Shown piece by piece: positions 1 through 6,174 of a DNA stretch of 19,455 nt. Position numbers and translations under genes: made by a program. Below the pieces are notes generated by a model. The model saw only the letters and a program-made list of their open reading frames with translations, had not been told where the DNA came from and ran no database searches. The stretch is from SIG710 sp045605745 (GTDB taxonomy: Bacteria > Bacillota > Clostridia > Oscillospirales > CAG-272). The stretch lies in NCBI GenBank assembly GCA_045605745.1, contig JAZUQN010000136.1, forward strand, positions 1-19,455, written 5' to 3'. Each line of letters begins with the position of its first letter. Position 1 is the first letter of the stretch.

Positions 1-8
1 ATCATACC

Positions 9-62
9 GCACACTGCTTTCGTTTGTGAAAAGCGATTGTACATAAAAGTTTCGCAGTGTGC
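9..62. repeat. Spaced 9-bp inverted repeat of unknown role
   Basis: The arms GCACACTGC (9-17) and GCAGTGTGC (54-62) are perfect reverse complements separated by 36 nt. No T-run follows the right arm on the plus strand, so it is not a convincing terminator. No reading frame or known RNA family is recognised in bases 1-121. It could be the end of an element lying left of the window, or chance. Confidence 0.3.
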
Positions 63-119
63 TCTCATATGTGTCCTCGACAAATCAAAATTTAGCATAA
101 ATAGATCTAATTCATTGAT

Positions 120-151
120 AAAAATGCGCCGTGAGAGATCACGGCGCATTT
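120..151 (-). terminator. Rho-independent terminator of the DtxR-family gene
   Basis: A perfect 13-bp stem (122-134 with 139-151) closes a 4-nt loop. Read on the minus strand it lies 6 nt beyond the stop codon of the regulator gene and ends in five T. The T-run on the plus-strand side is poorer, so it probably works mainly for the minus-strand transcript. Confidence 0.8.
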
Positions 152-157
152 GCTCTT

Positions 158-526
158 TTATTCTGTCTCAGTGTATCGTTTAATAGCTGCAAATGAGGCA
201 TCGCTTATGTGATGCTCTATCCTGCAAGCGTCCTCAGAAGCGGTTTCGGCATCTACGCCAATACTAATTAAAAATCTTGTTATAAGAGTGTGCCTCTCAT
301 ATATTTTTTTTGCCAAAGATTCACCTTCGGGCGTAAGTGAAATAAGACCATCCTTATTCACCACAATCAGCTCGCCCTTTTTCAGCAGTCCCATTGCCCG
401 ACTGACGCTGGGTTTTGAATATCCCATGTGCTCGCCAACATCTATAGCTCTGACCGAATTGCTCTTTTTTAGAAGAACATATATAGTTTCAAGATACATT
501 TCACCTGATCCCTGCAAATGCATCAT
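158..526 (-). CDS. Short DtxR/MntR-family metal-dependent transcriptional repressor
   Basis: A 122-residue cytoplasmic regulator expected to bind DNA when loaded with Fe2+ or Mn2+ and to repress metal-uptake genes. The N-terminal winged helix-turn-helix spans about residues 8-65 (recognition helix near SKPSVSRAM, 38-45). The dimerisation/metal domain follows. Visible metal ligands are Met10, Glu13, His79, Cys101, Glu104 and His105. By alignment from memory, Met10/Cys101/Glu104/His105 match the DtxR/IdeR primary site (Met10, Cys102, Glu105, His106) rather than the Asp8 of manganese-sensing MntR. The C-terminal SH3-like domain of DtxR is absent. The open frame extends upstream to 580, but GGAGG at 531-535 sits just before two tandem ATG codons (526-524 and 523-521), so the start is one of these. 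It is divergent from the acyltransferase gene and has its own terminator. Its target genes are not in the window. Confidence 0.88.
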   Translation of the reverse strand: MMHLQGSGEMYLETIYVLLKKSNSVRAIDVGEHMGYSKPSVSRAMGLLKKGELIVVNKDGLISLTPEGESLAKKIYERHTLITRFLISIGVDAETASEDACRIEHHISDASFAAIKRYTETE

Positions 527-545
527 AACACCTCCGTTCACTATT

Positions 546-574
546 AGCATATCATACAAATATGAATTTTTCAA
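546..574 (-). promoter_or_regulatory. Likely promoter of the DtxR-family gene
   Basis: On the minus strand, TTGAAA (574-569) is followed after 17 bp by TATGCT (551-546), about 20 bp upstream of the start codon. An overlapping alternative pair, TTGAAC with an 18-bp spacer and TATGAT, lies a few bases further upstream. No clear DtxR-box palindrome was recognised, so autoregulation cannot be claimed. Confidence 0.5.
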
Positions 575-643
575 GTTCAATATATAAAATTAAACAAATA
601 ATATCTGCGCAATTGCCTTTTTCTATTAAATTGTTCAATTTTG

Positions 644-672
644 TTGATTTTGGTGGATTTTTTTGATATACT
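644..672 (+). promoter_or_regulatory. Likely sigma-A promoter of the acyltransferase gene
   Basis: TTGATT (644-649), a 17-bp spacer and TATACT (667-672) lie 22 bp upstream of the ATG at 695. The ribosome binding site GGTGAGGTGA (681-690) falls between them. The short distance implies a very short 5' leader. Confidence 0.6.
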
Positions 673-694
673 AAAATCAAGGTGAGGTGAAAAT

Positions 695-1750
695 ATGAAA
701 AAGAACAGAGAACTCGGCTTAGATATTGTTCGCTTTTTGGCTGTGATATTGGTTCCCCTGCTTCATGCATATGCTTATATTCCGGTTCTTGATTATGATC
801 TTTTAAGCTTAAAATGGTTTATATTTGTTGCTTTGCATTATTTTTCGCTCATATGTGTTCCGCTTTTTCTTATGCTTTCCGGTGCCCTTATGAGAAAGAA
901 AGCAGTTTCAAAAAGATATTATGCCGGAATTCTGCGCATTGTCGTGCCCTATGCGATAATATCCGTTGCAACAGTTGTAATTTGGGCTGTTTTTAGGGAT
1001 GACTATAACGGTGTTGTGCTTGCTATAAAAAGTGTTCTTAATTTCACTGCTATAGATTATGCTTGGTATGTTGAAATGTACATTGGATTATATTTGCTGA
1101 TACCTTTCTTTAATACTTTATTTAATTCACTTGATAAAAGAGGAAATGGAATATTACTTTTAACTTTTATAGGTCTAACTACGCTTCCCGGCTTTCTCAA
1201 AGGAATATCTTTGGAGCTTGATATATTGCCTAATTGGTGGACAGTATTTTATCCGGTTACATACTATTTTCTTGGGGCATATCTTGCTGAATACAAGCCA
1301 AGGATAAAAAAGCTTTCAGCGCTTATGGGATTTGTTTTATCAATTGCACTGCCTACCGCCTTTAATGCATTCTACACGATGAGGGATAATGCATATGCAT
1401 GGTATGTTATGAATTCAAGCGACTGCCTTTCAACTCTTGCAATAGCTACTTTTGTCTGGCTTTTGCTTGCTGATATAAAGAAAATTCCAAAATCAATTTC
1501 CTTTGTGATAACCGAAGTATCTTTGCTTTCCCTTGAAATATACCTATATTCTTTCACCGCAGACGGATTTATATATCCTTTCAGCGATGAAATCTGCAAA
1601 ATAACTTCAAAGTTGCACATTCCGTTATTATTTGTTATGCCTGTGTTAGTTATATTGTCGTCCTTTATTGTTGCCAAAATAACTTCTCTGATAAGTGCTC
1701 CTATGTCGAAGCTTATGATTAAAGCTGTTTCTCACGAAAAACATGAATAA
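695..1750 (+). CDS. Acyltransferase-3 family integral membrane protein
   Basis: A 351-residue polytopic membrane protein of the acyltransferase 3 family (WecH/OafA type), which transfers acyl groups, usually acetyl, onto extracytoplasmic sugars or other surface molecules. The N-terminus has the family pattern GLDIVRFLAV...LLHAY, with Asp10, Arg13 and the likely catalytic His24. About ten hydrophobic segments follow, with polar loops carrying few recognisable motifs. Length is normal for the stand-alone membrane domain; there is no SGNH domain. The start is the ATG at 695 behind GAGGTGA. It stands outside the polysaccharide operon, has its own promoter, and is divergent from the metal regulator. 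Its substrate cannot be told from sequence; modification of the polysaccharide encoded downstream is possible but unproven. Confidence 0.85.
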   Translation: MKKNRELGLDIVRFLAVILVPLLHAYAYIPVLDYDLLSLKWFIFVALHYFSLICVPLFLMLSGALMRKKAVSKRYYAGILRIVVPYAIISVATVVIWAVFRDDYNGVVLAIKSVLNFTAIDYAWYVEMYIGLYLLIPFFNTLFNSLDKRGNGILLLTFIGLTTLPGFLKGISLELDILPNWWTVFYPVTYYFLGAYLAEYKPRIKKLSALMGFVLSIALPTAFNAFYTMRDNAYAWYVMNSSDCLSTLAIATFVWLLLADIKKIPKSISFVITEVSLLSLEIYLYSFTADGFIYPFSDEICKITSKLHIPLLFVMPVLVILSSFIVAKITSLISAPMSKLMIKAVSHEKHE

Positions 1751-1806
1751 AACAACATTATTTTTGTTCTTTTTAATAGCTCGCAGAAATATAATATTAT
1801 AAAAAA

Positions 1807-1840
1807 CCACAAACTTGTTGACAACTCAACAAGTTTGTGG
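1807..1840. promoter_or_regulatory. Perfect palindrome overlapping the degV promoter (operator candidate 1)
   Basis: Two perfectly complementary 15-bp arms (1807-1821 and 1826-1840) flank a CAAC centre. The core is ACTTGTTGA-N4-TCAACAAGT, the same as in the second palindrome at 1852-1881. The -35 hexamer lies inside it and the -10 directly follows it, so a protein bound here would block RNA polymerase. It could also form an RNA hairpin at the end of the acyltransferase transcript. The cognate regulator was not recognised in the window. Confidence 0.7.
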
Positions 1841-1846
1841 TATAAT
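1818..1846 (+). promoter_or_regulatory. Consensus sigma-A promoter of degV
   Basis: TTGACA (1818-1823), a 17-bp spacer and TATAAT (1841-1846) match the vegetative consensus at all twelve positions with optimal spacing. Such a strong promoter set within a long palindrome fits a tightly repressed gene. The predicted start of transcription is near 1853. Confidence 0.75.
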
Positions 1847-1851
1847 TTTTC

Positions 1852-1883
1852 AAAAACTTGTTGACATCTCAACAAGTTTTTTT
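1852..1883 (+). promoter_or_regulatory. Second palindrome: operator candidate 2, or hairpin with T-run
   Basis: Perfect 13-bp arms (1852-1864 and 1869-1881) flank CATC. The core is identical to that of the palindrome at 1807-1840, and the two are offset by 43 bp, about four helical turns. The right arm runs into seven T (1877-1883), so as RNA it resembles an intrinsic terminator. It lies at the predicted 5' end of the degV transcript and downstream of the acyltransferase gene. Sequence alone cannot decide between repressor site, terminator of the upstream gene and attenuator. Confidence 0.6.
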
Positions 1884-1918
1884 ACCGGAAGCCCATATTG
1901 AAATACTTGGAGGATTAT

Positions 1919-2755
1919 ATGAGAAAAATAAAAATTGTTTCTGATTCCGCTTGCGATCTTTCGGCGCTTGATTATGCGAGCTTTTCCTATGCGCCAATGA
2001 AAATAATAACCGCAGATACAGAATTTATTGATGATGATAATCTTGATGTTGATGATATGGTTCATCACTTTAATCAATATAAAGGTAAATCTAAATCATC
2101 CTGCCCAAATACCGGAGACTGGATTGAGGCCTTTAAAGATGCAGATGATGTTTTTTGCGTGACCATTACAAGCGGTCTTTCCGGAAGCTATAATTCTGCT
2201 TGTGCTGCAAAACAGATCTTTGAAGCTGAAAATGAGGGCAAGCGAGTTTTTGTGCTTGACTCGCTTTCTGCAGGACCCGAAATAACACTAATAACAAAAA
2301 AGCTTGAGGAATATGTTAAAGCAGGCAAAGAATATGAGGAGATTTGCAGGAGCATTTTAGAATATAGAGAAACTACAGGTCTTTTATTTATGCTGAAATC
2401 TCTAAAAAACTTTGCGAACAACGGCAGAGTGTCGCCTATTGTGGCAAAGATAGTTGGCATAGCAGGCATATGTGTTGTTGGAAAGGCCAGTCAAGAGGGA
2501 ACACTTGAACCCCTGCATAAATGCAGGGGGGAGCTTAGATCCTTTGAAGCAATTTTAAAGGAGCTTGAGGATGCAGGATTTAAGGGCGGAAAGATAAGCA
2601 TCGGTCATTGCCAAAATGAAAACGGTGCTAATAGAATTTCGGAGATGATACAGGAGGAATACAGTGGCGCACAAATTGAGATACATAAGCTTAGGGGACT
2701 CTGTAGCTTTTATGCAGAGCTTGGAGGAATTCTTTTGGGCTTTGAAAAATGCTGA
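1919..2755 (+). CDS. degV: DegV family fatty-acid-binding protein
   Basis: A 278-residue cytoplasmic protein of the DegV family, whose members bind a long-chain fatty acid. In several Firmicutes they act as FakB, presenting the fatty acid to the kinase FakA for incorporation into phospholipid. Family features are the N-terminal IVSDSACDL (6-14), SCPNTGDW (61-68), TITSGLSGSYNSA (83-95), NNGRVS (168-172 region), His230 and the C-terminal LGGILLGF. Length is typical. The frame opens at an ATG at 1898, but TTGGAGG at 1907-1913 lies 5 nt before the ATG at 1919, which is therefore the start. No FakA-like kinase gene is adjacent, so the FakB role is inferred from family only. Regulation is probably through the twin palindromes over the promoter. 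Confidence 0.9.
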   Translation: MRKIKIVSDSACDLSALDYASFSYAPMKIITADTEFIDDDNLDVDDMVHHFNQYKGKSKSSCPNTGDWIEAFKDADDVFCVTITSGLSGSYNSACAAKQIFEAENEGKRVFVLDSLSAGPEITLITKKLEEYVKAGKEYEEICRSILEYRETTGLLFMLKSLKNFANNGRVSPIVAKIVGIAGICVVGKASQEGTLEPLHKCRGELRSFEAILKELEDAGFKGGKISIGHCQNENGANRISEMIQEEYSGAQIEIHKLRGLCSFYAELGGILLGFEKC

Positions 2756-2763
2756 TTTTTGGG

Positions 2764-2792
2764 TTGAAAAAAATATAAAAATATGATAAAAT
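2764..2792 (+). promoter_or_regulatory. Likely promoter of the alpha/beta hydrolase gene
   Basis: TTGAAA (2764-2769), a 17-bp spacer and TAAAAT (2787-2792) lie 48 bp upstream of the start codon. No good terminator separates degV from this gene, so some read-through from degV is also likely. Confidence 0.5.
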
Positions 2793-2840
2793 AACTCATC
2801 GGAATGTGCGAATTTTTGATTGTAAATTTGAGGTGATATT

Positions 2841-3809
2841 ATGTTATTTCAAAAACAGATAATAAATATGTACAAGGGCTTGGCTTATACTCGATGTGAT
2901 GATGATGGAACAGCATTCTATTTTTCTTCGGATGATTTCGAGTGTATGAAAAAAGAAGCATATTCTTTCAAATCGTCTATGGGACATACACTAAAGGGAT
3001 ATTTTTATTGCTATGATGATCCGGTAGAAAAAAGGCTGATCGTGTTTGAACACGGCTTTGGCGGTGGACATCGCTCTTATATGAAAGAGATAGATATGCT
3101 TTGCAGGCATGGATACCTTGTTTTTGCATATGACCACAGCGGATGTATGGAATCCGGCGGTGAAACGCCAAACGGTATGGCTCAATCGCTTTGTGATCTC
3201 AATGATTGCATTGAAAAAATAAAATCTGATGAGCGGTTTAGGGACTTTGATATTTCTGTTGTGGGTCATAGCTGGGGTGGTTTTTCAACAATGAATATTC
3301 CGGCTCTTCACTCGGAGATTTCTCATGTAGTGGTGATCAGTGGATTTGTTTCGGTTGAGCTTCTCGTCAAGTCATATTTTTCGGGTATTTTAAAGGCTTA
3401 CAGAAAACCAATCATGGAGCTTGAAAAGGCGGCAAATCCTCGTTTTTCACAGTTTAACGGAGTTGAGTCTCTCGCTTCGAGCAGCGTCTCGTTGAAGGCT
3501 TTGCTAATCTATTCCGATAATGATACAATGTGCAAAATTGAGCACTATAATACATTGAAAAAAGACCTTTCAGAGAAAAGCAATGTGGATTTTTTGCTTG
3601 TGAAAAACAGGGGGCATAATCCAAATTATACAGAAGATGCGGTTAAATATCTTTCTGAATATATAACGAAGAAGACAAAGCTTTTGCGACAAAAGAAATT
3701 GATTTCAGAGGGGCAGAAAAGGTCGTTTTTGGATTCCTTTGATTGGCATAAAATGACTGCACAAGACGAGGCTGTTTGGGACAAAATTTTCGCTTGCCTT
3801 GATAATTGA
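2841..3809 (+). CDS. Alpha/beta hydrolase (serine hydrolase), substrate unknown
   Basis: A 322-residue alpha/beta-hydrolase-fold enzyme, probably an esterase, lipase or related serine hydrolase. Seen in the sequence: the oxyanion-hole stretch HGFGGG (71-76), the nucleophile elbow GHSWGG with Ser144, an acid in LLIYSDND (Asp226 or Asp228) and the catalytic histidine in RGHNPN (His259). No signal peptide is evident, so it is probably cytoplasmic. Residues after about 275 form a charged tail beyond the core fold. The start ATG follows GAGGTGA with good spacing. Its position next to degV might suggest lipid metabolism, but nothing in the sequence fixes the substrate. Confidence 0.85.
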   Translation: MLFQKQIINMYKGLAYTRCDDDGTAFYFSSDDFECMKKEAYSFKSSMGHTLKGYFYCYDDPVEKRLIVFEHGFGGGHRSYMKEIDMLCRHGYLVFAYDHSGCMESGGETPNGMAQSLCDLNDCIEKIKSDERFRDFDISVVGHSWGGFSTMNIPALHSEISHVVVISGFVSVELLVKSYFSGILKAYRKPIMELEKAANPRFSQFNGVESLASSSVSLKALLIYSDNDTMCKIEHYNTLKKDLSEKSNVDFLLVKNRGHNPNYTEDAVKYLSEYITKKTKLLRQKKLISEGQKRSFLDSFDWHKMTAQDEAVWDKIFACLDN

Positions 3810-3844
3810 TAAATCTCAAATATCTAAATTAAATTGTATTTTAC

Positions 3845-3886
3845 AAAAAACGGGCTGATTTTTCTCCAAATTAAGCTCGTTTTTTT
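3845..3886 (+). terminator. Rho-independent terminator after the hydrolase gene
   Basis: The arm AAAAAACGGGCT (3845-3856) pairs with the arm at 3874-3885, with one G-T wobble, around a 17-nt loop. It ends in a run of seven T. It lies about 35 nt past the hydrolase stop codon and insulates the polysaccharide operon downstream. Confidence 0.7.
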
Positions 3887-3956
3887 GTTTATTTGAAAAA
3901 AATGAAAAAATCCGGGTGTTTTTATTGATAGAAACTAATTAAATATCTCGTATTGG

Positions 3957-3985
3957 TTGACAAAAAAGGAATAATGGTGTATAAT
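3957..3985 (+). promoter_or_regulatory. Consensus sigma-A promoter of the polysaccharide operon
   Basis: TTGACA (3957-3962), a 17-bp spacer and TATAAT (3980-3985) match the vegetative consensus exactly. It follows the terminator at 3845-3886 and precedes the first operon gene by about 265 bp. No similarly good promoter was noticed between the operon genes. Confidence 0.8.
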
Positions 3986-3991
3986 TTAAGA

Positions 3992-4250
3992 TGTAGTTTT
4001 GTCCTATGCAGTGTTTGCTGTTTTGGGGATGATCATTAATTTAATCTTAGCTTAGCTTCTCTATCGCATTATTTTTGAAAACTCAGCTTGTAATTTCAAA
4101 ATACAGGGCAAATTTTTTGATTATTATCACTTGGCTTTTGCTTTCTTTGCTGAAAAATTTGGCGAACAGAAGCTTTTTTAATGCTTTCGGTTTGTGTTTT
4201 TAACTGAACTGAAATTTTGAGCCTAAAATGAAGGAATCGAGGACTAAAAA
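3992..4250 (+). other. Long 5' leader of the polysaccharide operon
   Basis: About 260 nt of AT-rich non-coding sequence separates the predicted transcription start from the first gene. Weak pairings are visible: TTTTGAAA/TTTCAAAA (4073-4080 with 4094-4101), CAAATTTTT/AAAAATTTG (4109-4117 with 4153-4161), and a 7-bp pairing of 4054-4060 with 4168-4174 just before a six-T run at 4174-4179. No JUMPstart/ops element and no riboswitch class was recognised. A long leader is common before large polysaccharide operons that use NusG-like antiterminators (RfaH, LoaP), but no such protein is encoded here. Confidence 0.45.
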
Positions 4251-5516
4251 ATGATAACAGAACCTTTCAAGAATAAAGTGTGGCTTGCCACGCCCACAAT
4301 GCATGGCGAAGAAATTAAATACGTTCGGCAGGCTTATGATACAAACTGGATGAGCACGGTTGGTGAAAACATAAATGAGGTTGAGCGTATAGCCGCGGAA
4401 AAGGCTGAAATGAAATATGCGGTTGGCCTGTCTTGCTGTACTGCTGCTCTTCATCTTGCGGTTAAGCACGCAGGTGAAAAACTTTATGGCAAGCCCGAAA
4501 TCGGTCACGGTGCACTTGAAGGCAAGCGTGTTTTCTGCTCTGATATGACCTTTGATGCAACCTTGAACCCGGTGGTTTATGAGGGCGGAATTCCTGTGTT
4601 TATCGATACTGAGGAGAGCTCTTGGAATATGGATCCCGTGTCACTTGAAAAGGCATTTGAGCTTTATCCCGATGTTAAGCTTGTGGTGTGCGCAGAGCTT
4701 TACGGCTTTCCCGGACGCATGGATCTGATAAAGGATATCTGCGAGAAACACGGTGCGCTTCTTGTTGAGGATGCGGCAGAAGCCATGGGCGCAACGATTT
4801 TGGGAAAGCAGTGCGGCTCGTTTGGAGATTATTCTGCTATCAGCTACAATGGCAACAAGATCATCACGGGTTCTGCAGGTGGTTGTTTGCTGACCAATGA
4901 TATTGAAGTGGCAAACAAAGCTCGCAAGTGGTCTACACAGGCAAGAGAAAATGCACCATGGTATCAACATGAGGAGGTTGGATATAACTACCGCATGAGT
5001 AATGTGATCGCAGGAGTTGTGCGCGGACAGTATCCATATCTTGAAGAGCATATCGCACAGAAAAAAGCGATTTATGAGAGGTATAGAGATGGCTTTAAGG
5101 ATCTTCCGGTTAAGATGAATCCGGTAGTTAAGGGTACAGAGCCAAACTATTGGCTTTCTGCTATGATTATTGAAAAAGAGTTTATGGCAAAGCAGGTTAG
5201 GGATGATTCAAAAGCACTTTACATATCAGAGGCAGGAAAGACCTGCCCCACAGAGATTCTTGAAACACTTGCAAAGTATAACGCAGAGGGCAGACCGATT
5301 TGGAAGCCTATGCATATGCAGCCCATGTACCGTATGCATGATTTTATAACTCGTGAGGGGTCCGGAAGGGCGAAGACGAATGCATATATTGCCGGTGGTG
5401 TTTTTGATGTTGGCGCAGACATTTTCGACCGCGGTCTCTGCTTGCCAAGCGATAACAAAATGACACCCCAAGAGCAGAATAAGGTTATTGAGATAATAAA
5501 AAGTTGCTTTAATTAA
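4251..5516 (+). CDS. pglE: PLP-dependent nucleotide-sugar aminotransferase (PglE/EpsN-like)
   Basis: A 421-residue DegT/DnrJ/EryC1/StrS-family aminotransferase. In the bacillosamine pathway such enzymes use glutamate to aminate UDP-4-keto-6-deoxy-GlcNAc at C4. Seen: SCCTAALHLA (61-70, cofactor phosphate binding), EDAAEAMG (173-180, Asp174 for the PLP ring nitrogen) and SYNGNKIITG (198-207), with Lys203 as the Schiff-base lysine. The NGNK form and a C-terminal RPIWKPMHMQP are the pattern I associate with PglE/EpsN rather than ArnB or PseC. It is somewhat longer than Campylobacter PglE, with extra residues near 75-92 and 310-345. GAGGA at 4239-4243 supports the ATG at 4251. It is the first gene of the operon, with the matching transferase and acetyltransferase directly after it. 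The product sugar's stereochemistry is inferred. Confidence 0.85.
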   Translation: MITEPFKNKVWLATPTMHGEEIKYVRQAYDTNWMSTVGENINEVERIAAEKAEMKYAVGLSCCTAALHLAVKHAGEKLYGKPEIGHGALEGKRVFCSDMTFDATLNPVVYEGGIPVFIDTEESSWNMDPVSLEKAFELYPDVKLVVCAELYGFPGRMDLIKDICEKHGALLVEDAAEAMGATILGKQCGSFGDYSAISYNGNKIITGSAGGCLLTNDIEVANKARKWSTQARENAPWYQHEEVGYNYRMSNVIAGVVRGQYPYLEEHIAQKKAIYERYRDGFKDLPVKMNPVVKGTEPNYWLSAMIIEKEFMAKQVRDDSKALYISEAGKTCPTEILETLAKYNAEGRPIWKPMHMQPMYRMHDFITREGSGRAKTNAYIAGGVFDVGADIFDRGLCLPSDNKMTPQEQNKVIEIIKSCFN

Positions 5517-5532
5517 GACGAGGAATACATAG

Positions 5533-6174
5533 ATGTACGCAAAGTTTTTCAAAAGATTGATAGATTTTGTTTTGTCACTTGTTGCCGTAATTATATTGTT
5601 TCCGTTTCTTCTGATATTTACGGTTATCGGTGGGATAGTGATGAAGGGAAATCCATTTTTTACACAAAAAAGACCCGGCAAAAACGAAAAGATTTTTAAG
5701 CTTATTAAATTTAGAACTATGACAAATGCAAAGGATAAGGAGGGAAACCTTCTTCCCGATGAAAAGCGTCTTACCGGATATGGAAAATTTCTCAGAAAAA
5801 CATCGGTTGATGAGCTCCCCGAGCTTATAAATATTCTAAAAGGTGATATGTCTATAGTTGGTCCAAGACCCCTGCTTGTGAAATATCTGCCGCTTTATAA
5901 CAAGGAGCAGAAAAAGAGACATGATGTGCGCCCGGGGCTTACGGGATATGCCCAAGCATACGGACGCAACTCCTTGACATGGGAAGAAAAATTCCAAAAG
6001 GACGTTTATTATGTTGAGAACATTTCTTTTTGGCTTGATATTAAGATTATTTTCAAGACTGTTTCTGTGGTTTTGAAGCGAGAGGGAATCTCCTCTGAAA
6101 CCTCTGTTACAATGGAGGAATTTCGAGGAACTCCCGAAAAAGAGACGGTTGCTGCTGAGGAAAAAAGCTTATGA
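5533..6174 (+). CDS. pglC: Initiating undecaprenyl-phosphate phosphosugar transferase (PglC/EpsL-like)
   Basis: A 213-residue bacterial sugar transferase (small monotopic phosphoglycosyl transferase) that moves a sugar-1-phosphate from a UDP-sugar to undecaprenyl phosphate, the first membrane step of polysaccharide assembly. A single N-terminal hydrophobic helix (about 10-36) forms the re-entrant membrane anchor. The catalytic core shows KFRTM (59-63), SVDELPELIN with the Asp93-Glu94 dyad (the same numbering as Campylobacter PglC), VGPRPLL (109-115) and RPGLTGYAQ (133-141). It lacks the long N-terminal part of WbaP-type enzymes. Residues after about 190 are a charged low-conservation tail. 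It starts 16 nt after the aminotransferase stop and overlaps the next gene by 4 nt (ATGA). With PglE and PglD as neighbours, the substrate is probably UDP-diNAc-bacillosamine or a close relative. Confidence 0.9.
   Translation: MYAKFFKRLIDFVLSLVAVIILFPFLLIFTVIGGIVMKGNPFFTQKRPGKNEKIFKLIKFRTMTNAKDKEGNLLPDEKRLTGYGKFLRKTSVDELPELINILKGDMSIVGPRPLLVKYLPLYNKEQKKRHDVRPGLTGYAQAYGRNSLTWEEKFQKDVYYVENISFWLDIKIIFKTVSVVLKREGISSETSVTMEEFRGTPEKETVAAEEKSL

Noticed and set aside
1807..1881. The twin palindromes as insertion-sequence ends or a MITE
   Set aside because: Each is a complete palindrome at a promoter, not a pair of terminal repeats bounding a sequence, and no target-site duplication or transposase is seen.
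3992..4250. Riboswitch or JUMPstart/ops element in the operon leader
   Set aside because: No conserved core of a riboswitch class I know and no ops-like sequence could be found; only weak AT-rich pairings are visible.
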